A program made the translations under genes and the position numbers. The notes under the pieces were generated by a model. It did not search any database. It saw only the letters and a list, made by a program, of their open reading frames with translations, and was not told the origin of the DNA. From positions 48,617 through 112,616 of the IMG/VR virus record IMGVR_UViG_3300018411_000639: a stretch of 64,000 nt of DNA. One strand, given 5' to 3'. Source of the stretch: a virus. Positions 1 to 9,655 of the stretch are shown here, in pieces (the first letter of the stretch is position 1; every line of letters begins with the position of its first letter).

Positions 1-2060
1 TAGTTGCCTGCAATCTTCGGTGTCAGGTTGCTTGGCACTTGTGTCAGGGCTGCGTTCGTGCCGATGGTATTGATAGCTGTCTCCATAGTGATATTGGTGT
101 CTTTCAGGACATTGTAGAGTTCCTTGAATGTCGTCTTCTGTTGCGGAGATTTCAGTCTGCCTAGCACTTGATCCGCATTCAAGGTCTTGTCCAATTCACT
201 GACAGAGCCGTTCTTCACAAGGAACGCGATATCTTCCATTCGGGCCGGTCTGCCGAAGGTTTCTCTGAAGGCGATGTTTACGTCCGAGTAAGTGCCGTAC
301 ATCGTTTCAGCGTAACTGAATCCTCGCCCGTTCCCTAGTTGAAACATTCCCTCAAAGTTCCGTCGCGCGCTATCGGAAATCGTGCGGCCTACTTGTTGGT
401 CCACCATGGCAGAAGTCACCTCTCCGGGGTTCAACGGAATGCGGTTCACAGCTTGATTGGACTCCAAAGCGCTTCGCAGTTCCGCTTTCCGTCGGTACTT
501 GCTTCGACCCTGCAAACCAACTTGAGTGGCGTAAGAGCGCAAGCCTTTGAGTGGCATCTGGCTGAAGTCTGTCAGTTCCTCGGCTTCAACGACTGTATGG
601 ATGGAGAGGTCATTCTGGAACAAGGCTTGAATGTCGTCCGGGTTCGATCTGAAAATCGTACCTGTCACATTCTGATTTCCTTCGCCTGCTCCTCGGAACC
701 GAAGAGCGAACAACCCTTCTGCTCCCGGTTGGTTCTTCGCGACTCGACTTGCGATGCTCCCGTCAAGTTCTGCTGTTGGGATGAATTTCATCTCATCCAC
801 CTGATAGAACTGATTGCGGTTCAATGCGTAATCAAGGTGCGGCTGAATCTCTCCGTCAATCGCCATGAAGTCGTATCCGTCTTTGTCGATCTTAACCGCT
901 TTGTTGGCGAACACCACGCTCTCGCCCGCATTGTCTGGTGTGACGGTTCGGTTGTTTGGGTTGGAGCGAATAGCTTCCACACCTTCGAGGACGTCTTGGT
1001 AACTTTTCTGAGCAAGAGTCATGGTCGCTTTCGTATCGGATTCCGCAAGATGGGCGTCAATGTCGATACCGAAGGCCGAAGCCCACGAACCCAGACTACC
1101 CGGACTGCTTCCTGCACTAAAGCTTTCGATGCCTTGGTTGCTGGCGATACCGCTTAACGAAGACAACATTCTTCCTTGATTGGTTGCGCTCAGACCGGTT
1201 CTGGCATCATAGTGGTTCAGCGCCTTGACGGCAGGGATGCCTTGCTCCTGCAGCACGGCGTTCAGGAAAGGAATGTCATAGTTTGTGCCATTGTAGCTGA
1301 GAAGGGCTTTCCCCGGATTGTTGGTTTCGGTGATGGCGTTCCGTAAGGAAATAAGTTGCTGTCTTCCGACGTCTGTCTGGAGTCCTTGCTTGCGGCCTAC
1401 TTTAGCAAGATTGGACAAACCTGACCTTGCCCGACGAAGATCCGTTGGGTCAGGGTCGAGCAGTTTGCCCAGAGCGAAACGTTTGGAACGAGGATTCATC
1501 ACAAAGGCGTTGGGGTCAGAATAGACTGTCAGCCGTTTAATGGTGGACTGCTCAGCTGCACTCAACGTATCCCACCCATCTCCCTCTGCGCGGGCTATCA
1601 ACTCTAGGAAGCCTCTTCGTTGCCGTTCTTCTACACCAAAGGTAAGGACTTCGCTGATTGGCTTATTTGCCTGAATCATACCCGAAGCATTCTTCGTTAC
1701 CTGTTGCCGCACAAGAGCGACTTCCGTCATGGCCAGCAATCCTTTTTCGGACTCCGTTGCGTTTGGTCCGAAGTTCCCAAGGGTTTCCAAGTCGAAACCT
1801 GTAACGTCGCCTCCGTCCACCTCGAAGATGTTGCGGATGTTCTCTGCCTGCTTCTGGATTTCATTGAGGTCAAAACCTTTTGCTGCTTCAGGGTAAGTGG
1901 TGAACGCAAACGGCACACGGGATTGTCTGGCGAGAAGTTGGTTCAGCGTATCTCTTTGTTTCTGGTAAAGCTCCTGTGCGTCGGGATTATCCCACATTGT
2001 CCCAAGGTTGCTGTTGAAACTGCTTCTTGTTGTGTCTCGGTTGATGTCAGCTAAATACAT
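1..2060 (-). CDS. DnaQ-like (DEDDh) exonuclease-domain virion-region protein, partial
   Basis: This gene is open from an ATG at 2060 to the left edge, so at least 686 residues are encoded and the C-terminus is missing. An AAGGAGG site lies 7 bases before the ATG, and the stop of the giant gene is 20 bases upstream. The N-terminal half shows the three exonuclease motifs of the DnaQ/PolC-epsilon superfamily: FDLET (D90, E92), SYNGTNYDIPFL (N258, D262) and HLAESD (H337, D342), with normal spacing. The four acidic residues that bind two metal ions and the histidine are all present, so 3'-5' exonuclease activity is likely. Such domains usually serve DNA polymerases or RNA turnover; here the gene follows tail genes, so the product may be a virion protein. 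That placement is inference; the rest of the protein (about 350 to 686) is not recognised. Confidence 0.8.
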   Translation of the reverse strand, partial: MYLADINRDTTRSSFNSNLGTMWDNPDAQELYQKQRDTLNQLLARQSRVPFAFTTYPEAAKGFDLNEIQKQAENIRNIFEVDGGDVTGFDLETLGNFGPNATESEKGLLAMTEVALVRQQVTKNASGMIQANKPISEVLTFGVEERQRRGFLELIARAEGDGWDTLSAAEQSTIKRLTVYSDPNAFVMNPRSKRFALGKLLDPDPTDLRRARSGLSNLAKVGRKQGLQTDVGRQQLISLRNAITETNNPGKALLSYNGTNYDIPFLNAVLQEQGIPAVKALNHYDARTGLSATNQGRMLSSLSGIASNQGIESFSAGSSPGSLGSWASAFGIDIDAHLAESDTKATMTLAQKSYQDVLEGVEAIRSNPNNRTVTPDNAGESVVFANKAVKIDKDGYDFMAIDGEIQPHLDYALNRNQFYQVDEMKFIPTAELDGSIASRVAKNQPGAEGLFALRFRGAGEGNQNVTGTIFRSNPDDIQALFQNDLSIHTVVEAEELTDFSQMPLKGLRSYATQVGLQGRSKYRRKAELRSALESNQAVNRIPLNPGEVTSAMVDQQVGRTISDSARRNFEGMFQLGNGRGFSYAETMYGTYSDVNIAFRETFGRPARMEDIAFLVKNGSVSELDKTLNADQVLGRLKSPQQKTTFKELYNVLKDTNITMETAINTIGTNAALTQVPSNLTPKIAGN

Positions 2061-2079
2061 GCCAACCCTCCTTCATTCG

Positions 2080-5000
2080 TTATACGAGTTTGGATGTGCG
2101 AATCTTCTCTTCGATTTCCTGTCGCTTATCCTTCTTCATTTTTACATCTACACCCACATCGCGGGTGCTGTAGCGGTAATCTACCTCTATATCTTCTAAG
2201 CCCATCTCGGTAAGGACATCCATAAGTTTGTTTCTCACCGTCAGGGCATTACTGCGGACATTCATTTTCGGAAGAGGGATTTCTCCTTCTGCATTGGCTT
2301 GGTCGATTTGATCCTGCCAAACATCGAACTCCCCGAAGTCCAGTCCCTGCTGCTTAATCATCTTGATTTTCACACTGTCGAGGTCTGTCTCCTCGTTCCA
2401 CCCTTCCCACTCTGCATCGGGCAGAACGTTCTCCTGGAAGTACGCATCCAGAGAAGGCTTATCTTCGACAGGCATTCCCCATGTACTCTCTAAAGCTCGT
2501 CGCAGGTACTTTGGAGCCAGACTCAGAATCTTGCCCTTCTCTTCTTCCGGAGCCTTCATAAAGTACTTCATGTACTGGCGGTCTGTCTTTGGTAACGCAG
2601 CTAGAATGTTGGCCAGAGGATCTCCACGATCATAACCGTACATCGTCTTCTCCGATTTGTTGTAGTAGTCGATGGCTTTGGTGGCATCTGAGGACAGGCG
2701 AGTGACGCTTCTGTCGCTTTGGATCTCGGTCAGCTCCTTATTGATTTGACCGACAATGAGTGACTGAGAGGCTTGCATGTCAACGTACTTTGGCGCACCT
2801 GTCTTGAACTCGAACTGATCTCTGTCTGCGTAGTTCATCTTGATGAATTTCTTGAAGTCCATCAGATCCCGTTTGCGGGCTTTCTTGTCCTGTCCGTTGA
2901 ACTCGGCACTCTTCATGAAGGCTTTCACGTCGAAGCCTTCTTCTTTGAGCGTCTTTTGTGCGTACTCCTCGTAGAGTCCGCGGTACTTCACGTATTTCAA
3001 GGTGTCGATGTATTCGTTCAGATTGCGTTCCTTCTGGCGTGTTTCTGGTATCCAGCGTTCGCCTGTCGTAGCTTCTTTTGTTCCGACAATAGCTTTCCCG
3101 ATGGCGGTGACAGAGAAACCTGTCAAGGCTCCCAATATCTTTCCGTAACGGGTAGATCCGAACGCTGACCCGAGCAACGTCCCCCAAATCAAACCACTTG
3201 GTCGGTTGATGCTTTCCCGAATGGCAGGAATCAGGAAGTCACGTACAGGATGCGTCCAGTTCTGGAAATCCTTGCCGTACACTTCTCGTTGCTCGTAACT
3301 CTCTGCCGCACTTCTTACCTGAAGGACTTTCGTATGAAACGGTGTGTTCAGATGGGACACAGCCTCCCATGCTTTCCCGAAGGCGATCTCCATCGGATTG
3401 TAGCGGGCATGGATGGATGCAGGAGTGAAGTCATCCTCTTTCTCCGTAGCAAGGCCGCGCTTCACCATGGTCTTGTTTACATTCAATCCGTTGCTGTAGA
3501 CCACGGCCCGAATACTGTTGACGGTATCTTTTGTGACCTGATTGGCTTCATCCATATCGTAACCGATTCTCACGGATCGACCGGGTTTCAGCAGCTGAGC
3601 CAGTTGCTTGCTCGCTTCCTCTCCCGTTCCATCTGCCATCGCTTCGCTTACGTGTACTCCGGCTAGTTTGATTGGATTGTCGGGCATCTCGTTCGCGATA
3701 AAGGTGTTGTTGCTCAGCATCTTTTTGACGGTCACAGTCTTCATTTCAAGGTTCGCCGTTTTGAATCGGTACGGATAAATCCGCATCGGCTCTTTGGCTT
3801 CGGTGACGCGATTGTCGATGGCAGACACTTCTTCTTGCTCTTCTGTTGTGATCTTCATCTTGGACAGCATAGCCTTTGTTTCTGCATATTCTCGCGAGTA
3901 CGGAGCCACATCGCCTAATATCCTCAGGCGGTCAATCGGATCGTAAAGTTCTCCTCTGCCAATCGACCCATCCGCTATACCGTTCCGGATGTAATCACGG
4001 GCTGTCCGAAGGTTATTCAAGGACTCCTGAAGCAAATCATCGCTATATTTGAATTTTGCTGTATACGTCTGATTTGGGTCGTCCCGGTTTATATATTGAA
4101 CATACCCGTTCCCCTTTTCTTGTCCTAGCGCCCACATATAATAATTCACTTGTTTGTGGTGGTCTGCTCGAGCCTCTCCTGTTTTGAGGACCTCTCTAAA
4201 GCCTTTGTCACTAATTGTCTTGATGTCGACTACACCTATCTTTGTTCTCGAAGATTCGTCATGAATGACGGCATCGTAGAAACCGAGGACGCCGTTCTCT
4301 TCGTCTTCGATCTTCCCTTCTGTATCAAGGGCGAGGCCGGACTTCAACCACATATCTTCTATTTTTTTGTGGTACTCCGTTCCTTCATCAACGATACTCT
4401 GCAAGCCTTCGTCCGTAATCGGGTCTTGGTTCAGCAAGTGCTTGATGATTTCCTCGGGTTCTTTTCCTAGAGTGGACGAACCGACACGAAGCGCCGTAGG
4501 GTCTTTGATGTTCCACGTTCGCTCGTAGCCTTCTCCAGGTAGTCGCATCTCTCCCTTGGCTACTTTCGTATAAGGGTCACCTGTTTGGAAGTTGGTAAAG
4601 TAATCCTCGCCCGGCATCCATTCTGGCATCGTGTTCTTGATTGGGTTGATGTACGCAACATCATTCCTTCTTTTCGGCAAGAAGCGTCGGAAGATTTCCG
4701 AGAACTCTCCTCCGAGCCCGCCAGCGTTCTGATCCCAGAACTGGCGATTGAACGACATAGACCAACCCGGGGTGTCTATAACTTCTTTTTCAGCTTGCGC
4801 TTCACCGGTAACGAATCCTTGGATTGCAAAGCCGTAAATACCAGCTATATCGCCCCACTGGTTCGCCTGTTCGCTCAAGCTATGCCCTACACTGTTTGGT
4901 GAAGCAACATCCCCTATTGTAGGTTCAGGCGTTACTGGTGGAGTCGTGTCCACTCGCGTGTCCGCACTTACAGCTTTGCTTAGCGCATACTTCCTTAGAT

Positions 5001-7812
5001 CGAAGTTGACTTCGGATAGGCCTAAGCTATTGTCTATGTTGATGACCTGCATTCCGCCGCTCGGCGTCTGGTAAACTTCGTAGGATTCATCCTTCGGTCG
5101 TGCGCCTGCAGTTGTGCCAATATCGACACCCAGTTCCTGTAGTTTTGGGGTCAGCAGATCGCCTGCGACAGCCGCATCGTCGGGCATCGCTCGTGATGGA
5201 GAACCTCCCGATGAAACTTGGGCTGCAGCTTCCTCTCCGCCTTCGGTAGAAGGAGCCGAACCCTGTTGCCCAGGAATCGCCGCTTGCAGACTCGGATCGA
5301 CAAGTGGTTCCGTGTAAGAGGTTGCTCCGCCCTTCTGCCAATACTCTTCATGCATCCGAAGACGCGGCTTGAGGATACGACCGATAGTAGCGCCGAAGGC
5401 CGGCCCGATGACAGGGATATTCTCGCCCTCTGGGGAAGTCATGAGGTATGGTCTGTCGTTGTAGTGCTTGCGGTCATAATAATACTTGTCGGTGACGAAG
5501 TGACGAATCGGAGCCAATGGCTGCGTGAGTGTCGGGAACCATGCGTTCTTGAAGTATTCTTCACGGCTTCCGAACTTACTGTCGGAGAATTCTGCGTCAC
5601 CCATGATTCTTCTGTAAAGGTTGGGTTGGAAGTATTGGATCTTTCCACCTGTCAAAGGCGTATTACCCATGTCCCAATAGCGTCCCTTTCTTACTTCCGT
5701 CATACCGCTCTCGTAATATTCTTCCCGTTCCTCTGTGGTGCTGGTCCAGTCTACGACGTTGATGCCGGGAATGTCTGCGATCTGTTCCGATCCTGGAGTC
5801 AGGTCGGCAATCTCTTTGGCGACTTTGGTGATGCCCAAGGAGTCCTTTACGCGATGCCAGCCGAGGTCAAAGTTCTTAACGTTCCTTGCGGTTCGCATCG
5901 TGATGTTGTCAGGGCTTCCGTTCTCGTCCTCGTCTCCGCCCTCGGTCAGGTAGTTCAGGTATTGATACCCCTGATAGGCTCCGTAGACAGGAAGGAATCG
6001 TTTCAGGACGAGGTTCGCTGCGATGTGTCCGACAGAGGCTTTGCTTTCGTTACTCATGCCCGGACCGAACATCCCGATAGCTTGATCCATTCGGTCAAAC
6101 ATGAAGTACGGCAAACTCGTTCTGGATGTGACGTTATCTCCGATGGTGTCCGGCCCGCCCTCTACCTTCTTGCGTCCGGCAACGAATTGGTGCGCCCAAT
6201 CTTTCAGGTCATACCCTTTGTCTTCTTTGAAGGCATCACGGAGGTTGTGGCTGTCACGGAAGGCGACAATCAGATCCTCTCCTTCTGGTGCGTTACCGAA
6301 AGCCCCCGATAGGTCGTGCTGAGATGTGACGGACTTGGACGCATGGAACATGTTCGTCTTGCCCAACTTGCGTCCCATCTCTTCGATGTAATGGTCCGGC
6401 TTGAAGATGTCAGCAAGACCTGTTTCTTGTTGATAGAGGTGCTCAACGGCCTTATCTTGAAAGCCGAGGTCAAGTGTTTCCATCATCTTGCCGTAAAGCC
6501 GTTGGTAGGTTTTACTTTTCTCATCGTGATGCTCGTAGTCCACCAAGTTCAGGTTTGCCATCTTCCGCATCTGATCGACTTCCCGAGGCAGCCCATACGG
6601 GCCCTGTTTCTCTTTGGGTATCTTCCAGACATGGTAGTTGCTCCCGACTTTCTCAAGACCACCCATATCATCGTTGATCCTGAACACATTCCCGTCCGAG
6701 AAGAGGAGAGGTTTGTCACCAAAGACATCCTTTATTTTGCTGTCTGTTCTGCCTGCGAGCTTGGTAACGTGAGGTTGGTACGTGTTGGCGTGCAGAAGTC
6801 CTGAAGATAGCTTGGTCCGGTTCATCTGATCGACGTCGAACAAGCGGAGCGGATTGATGCCTACAGCCGGAATCTTGAAGTCTGTTGCAAGGGAGTGGAC
6901 GAGATTATTCTTCGCCTTATCTGCCTTCCGGACGTCAATGAACTCCCCGAACTCGTCCACCATGATGTTTTTATCAAGCACGATGTTCTTGTACTTGTTA
7001 GATGAAAGCAGTGTTTCGGTTACGCCTTCCTCTGTGGTGTAGGCTGTGTTGATAAACTGATTGATCCTGTCAAGCGTCCCATCTTTGTCATCCAGACGGA
7101 TGCGGTCGGTACGGGATTGCACGCCCCCGTTCTTCGCTACATGGATAAGGTCTTCCAGTGTGGCAGAACGGTAGCCTGACCGTTTCATCTTCTTCTGCCC
7201 CTCTTCGGCTGCCTGCGTCATCTTTCTGCTGACATCCTGCATGAGTTGCGACTGGACAGGTTTCCTCGCCTGAGCGACCCCTGCTTTGTTCAGTCCATCT
7301 AAAGTTGACTTCATGCGGCCCATCTCGTACCCAAGGTCAGTGTCCGAGTAAGTATGGAGCGTAACGTCTTTTGCTGCCTCGGATAGCTTTTTGTTTTTGC
7401 TGATGACTTCCTTGTTCAGGTTCTTGATGTCGCGTCGTGTTTCTGACATCATCTCATTGAAGTTCCGGGGATTCGTCATGCGCTTCAGGTTGGCTTTCGT
7501 AGGCTCCATCCGCAACAGACTTGCCTTCGGAGCTTCGGTATTGTTCTTGCTCCAACGACGCATGGTCTGCATCGTAGTGTCCCCGTACCCCTGAAAGTCA
7601 TCTGCGTAGCGGAGCAGCTCTTTGATACCGCCTTTCAGCAAGCCCGATCGGTAAGCGGCGATACCCGCGATGCCGATAGCGGAAGCGATGAGTGTACGCT
7701 TTAGTGAGCTATTCTCTCGGGCCATACCTGTCGTATCGTCTTCCGTATAATCGCTATCTCTCGATCTGACTCTCTGTGTTCTTCGCTTTTCCCATTTGCG
7801 TTCGGATTGCAT
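2080..7812 (-). CDS. Giant 1910-aa protein at tape-measure position with PD-(D/E)XK and SNase-like domains
   Basis: The product follows two chaperone-like genes, where a tape measure protein is expected, and overlaps the preceding gene by 59 bp; GAGGGTG precedes its ATG. A hydrophobic helix lies at about 37-55 and a second hydrophobic Gly/Ala stretch near 1540-1575. Residues about 1100-1290 look like a RecB/Cas4-type PD-(D/E)XK nuclease: H1148 in EGTEYH, D1180 in GFYDAV, D1196 and K1198 in VVDIK, and Q1221 with YY in QVNYY. All these catalytic positions are intact. Residues about 1360-1480 resemble a staphylococcal-nuclease OB fold (IKLAGVHVSEA, then VNKTMVKRGLA), but the two catalytic arginines appear replaced, so this domain is probably inactive. 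The rest is not recognised. It could be a tape measure with embedded domains or an ejected internal virion protein. Confidence 0.75.
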   Translation of the reverse strand: MQSERKWEKRRTQRVRSRDSDYTEDDTTGMARENSSLKRTLIASAIGIAGIAAYRSGLLKGGIKELLRYADDFQGYGDTTMQTMRRWSKNNTEAPKASLLRMEPTKANLKRMTNPRNFNEMMSETRRDIKNLNKEVISKNKKLSEAAKDVTLHTYSDTDLGYEMGRMKSTLDGLNKAGVAQARKPVQSQLMQDVSRKMTQAAEEGQKKMKRSGYRSATLEDLIHVAKNGGVQSRTDRIRLDDKDGTLDRINQFINTAYTTEEGVTETLLSSNKYKNIVLDKNIMVDEFGEFIDVRKADKAKNNLVHSLATDFKIPAVGINPLRLFDVDQMNRTKLSSGLLHANTYQPHVTKLAGRTDSKIKDVFGDKPLLFSDGNVFRINDDMGGLEKVGSNYHVWKIPKEKQGPYGLPREVDQMRKMANLNLVDYEHHDEKSKTYQRLYGKMMETLDLGFQDKAVEHLYQQETGLADIFKPDHYIEEMGRKLGKTNMFHASKSVTSQHDLSGAFGNAPEGEDLIVAFRDSHNLRDAFKEDKGYDLKDWAHQFVAGRKKVEGGPDTIGDNVTSRTSLPYFMFDRMDQAIGMFGPGMSNESKASVGHIAANLVLKRFLPVYGAYQGYQYLNYLTEGGDEDENGSPDNITMRTARNVKNFDLGWHRVKDSLGITKVAKEIADLTPGSEQIADIPGINVVDWTSTTEEREEYYESGMTEVRKGRYWDMGNTPLTGGKIQYFQPNLYRRIMGDAEFSDSKFGSREEYFKNAWFPTLTQPLAPIRHFVTDKYYYDRKHYNDRPYLMTSPEGENIPVIGPAFGATIGRILKPRLRMHEEYWQKGGATSYTEPLVDPSLQAAIPGQQGSAPSTEGGEEAAAQVSSGGSPSRAMPDDAAVAGDLLTPKLQELGVDIGTTAGARPKDESYEVYQTPSGGMQVINIDNSLGLSEVNFDLRKYALSKAVSADTRVDTTPPVTPEPTIGDVASPNSVGHSLSEQANQWGDIAGIYGFAIQGFVTGEAQAEKEVIDTPGWSMSFNRQFWDQNAGGLGGEFSEIFRRFLPKRRNDVAYINPIKNTMPEWMPGEDYFTNFQTGDPYTKVAKGEMRLPGEGYERTWNIKDPTALRVGSSTLGKEPEEIIKHLLNQDPITDEGLQSIVDEGTEYHKKIEDMWLKSGLALDTEGKIEDEENGVLGFYDAVIHDESSRTKIGVVDIKTISDKGFREVLKTGEARADHHKQVNYYMWALGQEKGNGYVQYINRDDPNQTYTAKFKYSDDLLQESLNNLRTARDYIRNGIADGSIGRGELYDPIDRLRILGDVAPYSREYAETKAMLSKMKITTEEQEEVSAIDNRVTEAKEPMRIYPYRFKTANLEMKTVTVKKMLSNNTFIANEMPDNPIKLAGVHVSEAMADGTGEEASKQLAQLLKPGRSVRIGYDMDEANQVTKDTVNSIRAVVYSNGLNVNKTMVKRGLATEKEDDFTPASIHARYNPMEIAFGKAWEAVSHLNTPFHTKVLQVRSAAESYEQREVYGKDFQNWTHPVRDFLIPAIRESINRPSGLIWGTLLGSAFGSTRYGKILGALTGFSVTAIGKAIVGTKEATTGERWIPETRQKERNLNEYIDTLKYVKYRGLYEEYAQKTLKEEGFDVKAFMKSAEFNGQDKKARKRDLMDFKKFIKMNYADRDQFEFKTGAPKYVDMQASQSLIVGQINKELTEIQSDRSVTRLSSDATKAIDYYNKSEKTMYGYDRGDPLANILAALPKTDRQYMKYFMKAPEEEKGKILSLAPKYLRRALESTWGMPVEDKPSLDAYFQENVLPDAEWEGWNEETDLDSVKIKMIKQQGLDFGEFDVWQDQIDQANAEGEIPLPKMNVRSNALTVRNKLMDVLTEMGLEDIEVDYRYSTRDVGVDVKMKKDKRQEIEEKIRTSKLV

Positions 7813-8479
7813 TCATCACACCCTCATTCTGCCAATGGACGCCTCCGATGAGAGGGAAGTCCATGAAGTCTTTCTTCTGGTTAAATTCGTCTTTGAAGTA
7901 TATCATCGGATCCATTCCGTTAGCCCTCAGTTCATCCACAAACGCTTTGTTGTCAGAACCCGAGTTCTCGGCGTACTCCTCTACTTCTTGTTGGTTGGTG
8001 GTGAGTTGGATGTTATGACCTTTCAGGTTCAGGATTCTCTCTGCCCTTGCTACCGCCAGCATCAAGCGATCCCATGTCCAGTCTTCCATCTGCTCGTAGG
8101 AGTATTCCGGCATAGCCGCCTTGACGACAGCCATACACTCCTGGTCGAATTGCTTGGTCTTTCTCTTCCCTTTCTCGTAGGCATCCAGAACGGAACCCAA
8201 ACTGGTGAAGTTTGAAGCCTCGACGATCATCGGGCACGCATACGCCGACACCCCCGCAAGAGGGTAGTTCTCGAAGTCAATGTCTGCGGGCTCAAGGATG
8301 GCCGCTTGGCAGATGGCATCTTCCATGTCGTGGTCATCCTGCGTCAAGTTGGTGATGTCCCGATACTCTTTTCGCGTCAGGGTCCGAAAGACGAATTCTT
8401 TATTCTGAAAAAGGACATAAATCACTTTATGTCCTTCATGTGCTTCTTTGTGGTAAAACAAATCATAGATGGAGATCAT
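7754..8479 (-). CDS. Tail assembly chaperone-like protein B
   Basis: This 241-residue protein is a clear relative of the product of the next gene upstream: both contain VFRTL-R-EY, then a C-x(2)-A/T patch about 30 residues later and a P-x(3)-DF segment. Two such proteins between tail tube and the giant gene fit the position of tail assembly chaperones, which coat the tape measure before tube assembly. No frameshift site linking the two genes was seen; they are separated by 11 bp with a GGGGG site before this ATG. The 3' end overlaps the giant gene by 59 bp in another frame. The family assignment rests on position and the paralogy, not on a recognised domain. Confidence 0.65.
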   Translation of the reverse strand: MISIYDLFYHKEAHEGHKVIYVLFQNKEFVFRTLTRKEYRDITNLTQDDHDMEDAICQAAILEPADIDFENYPLAGVSAYACPMIVEASNFTSLGSVLDAYEKGKRKTKQFDQECMAVVKAAMPEYSYEQMEDWTWDRLMLAVARAERILNLKGHNIQLTTNQQEVEEYAENSGSDNKAFVDELRANGMDPMIYFKDEFNQKKDFMDFPLIGGVHWQNEGVMNAIRTQMGKAKNTESQIER

Positions 8480-8490
8480 TGCATTGCCCC

Positions 8491-9096
8491 CTATAATATC
8501 TGGATGGAGTAGTCTTTTGTGAATCCGCTATTCTCCATGACGATCTGTGCATAGGTTGACGGGATGCCCGCTTTTCCGATAGCCATCTTACGGAAGTCGT
8601 ACTTGCTTGGCCAAAGCGTACAGGTCTCACAAATGATTTCTTCTCTCTGCAGAGGGTCAAGGTTTGGGATAGCTGCGAGCTGTTTGTACTCGAAGCGGTT
8701 CAGAGTGCGGAAGACGAAGTACTGTCCCATGATTTCGATAGCCATAAGGTTGTAGTCTTCCCATTGGCGCTTCCACGTTTCGACTTGTGTGATGGTAGGT
8801 CCACCCACAAAGAGGGGTTCGTCATAAGCGTAGAGTTCAGGGTTGTCGCCGAGTTCTCCTTCTTCCGGCTCGCTTCTCAGCGTAGGTAGGTCTTCCCACT
8901 CTTCCGGTTCGTTCTGCAGATGAACACTTTCCTCGGTTTCTTCGCTTGTGTCGGAATTGACACCTTCAACTACTTCATTGTCATCTCGGAACGATGCGTA
9001 CAGGTCTTCGTTTGCTGCAGGTTCCTCACTGATTTGCTTGGATAGTTTTTCTTTGGCTTGCTTTGCTAATTGATCTAGGTTTCCTCCGCTGAACAT
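8491..9096 (-). CDS. Tail assembly chaperone-like protein A
   Basis: The 201-residue product has an acidic, low-complexity N-terminal half (residues 1-90, rich in Glu/Asp/Ser) and a C-terminal half homologous to the following gene (VFRTLNRFEY, then EEIICETC, then WPSKYDFRK). The paralogy and position upstream of the giant tape-measure-position gene suggest a tail assembly chaperone. The acidic N-terminal segment contains one copy of the 14-bp TGTC operator-like motif at 8949-8962, read as G-V-N-S-D-T. Function is inferred from location. Confidence 0.65.
   Translation of the reverse strand: MFSGGNLDQLAKQAKEKLSKQISEEPAANEDLYASFRDDNEVVEGVNSDTSEETEESVHLQNEPEEWEDLPTLRSEPEEGELGDNPELYAYDEPLFVGGPTITQVETWKRQWEDYNLMAIEIMGQYFVFRTLNRFEYKQLAAIPNLDPLQREEIICETCTLWPSKYDFRKMAIGKAGIPSTYAQIVMENSGFTKDYSIQIL
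8949..8962 (-). promoter_or_regulatory. Dispersed operator-like motif (intragenic, exact copy)
   Basis: TGTCGGAATTGACA on the plus strand, extended to GTGTC/GACAC arms (8948-8963). It lies inside the chaperone A gene. No convincing promoter is seen beside it. Confidence 0.6.
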
Positions 9097-9115
9097 TTAC
9101 ATTCCTCACTCTCTC

Positions 9116-9631
9116 TTAGTCCGTGCTTTCCTCAATATCCTGTGCAATGAAATCGTAGGTCTTGAAAAGGGGGTTCCCTGACGCATCCACTTCCACACCT
9201 GAACTACGCAAGAACACGCGCTTTAAGGTTGTGTTCAAGGGATGGTTCGCTCCAAAGTCCACTCGGATCTCCAGATCGTTCCCTCTCAATGCTTCCGTGT
9301 TACCTTCTTTGAAGAAGGGTGTATGTTTGGGTGTCCCATCGTACTTAGGAACGCCGCCCGCTTCCTCTTCTTGTTCATATCCGGCCATAGCGTTCGTAAC
9401 CAGAGCACCGTACTCTTCTTCCAGTTTAGCCTTTGTGTTGGCGTCCAGTCTCCCTGTTGCGGTCAGACCTTTCTTGGTCTGGTAAGCTTTAACGGCTTCC
9501 TCGTAAGCAAGGGTGTACTCTTTCCCGATCGCATACCCGTTCAAAGCCCCGACAGCGTTCAACATAATGCCCACTTCCTGAACCTCATCTGAGATATAAG
9601 GACTTCCGGGGACATACTTTAGTTCTGACAT
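9116..9631 (-). CDS. Tail-region protein with N-terminal peptidoglycan-binding domain
   Basis: This 171-residue protein begins with a PG_binding_1-type three-helix module (residues about 14-72; YEEAVKAYQTKKGLTATG followed by a D-x-T-x-KL helix is typical). The remaining 100 residues contain a beta-rich segment (DLEIRVDFGANHP) that is not recognised. It is the third gene in a row in this cluster with a peptidoglycan-binding module, after the two tube-like proteins upstream, and may be the small end piece of that set. It has its own likely promoter at 9656-9684. A virion role in cell-wall contact is inference. Confidence 0.75.
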   Translation of the reverse strand: MSELKYVPGSPYISDEVQEVGIMLNAVGALNGYAIGKEYTLAYEEAVKAYQTKKGLTATGRLDANTKAKLEEEYGALVTNAMAGYEQEEEAGGVPKYDGTPKHTPFFKEGNTEALRGNDLEIRVDFGANHPLNTTLKRVFLRSSGVEVDASGNPLFKTYDFIAQDIEESTD

Positions 9632-9655
9632 AATAGCACCTCTTTTATCTTCTCC

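Noticed and set aside
5218-6312. Plus-strand ORF of 364 codons
   Set aside because: Lies wholly inside the giant minus-strand gene in a shadow frame, with no ribosome binding site and low-complexity translation.
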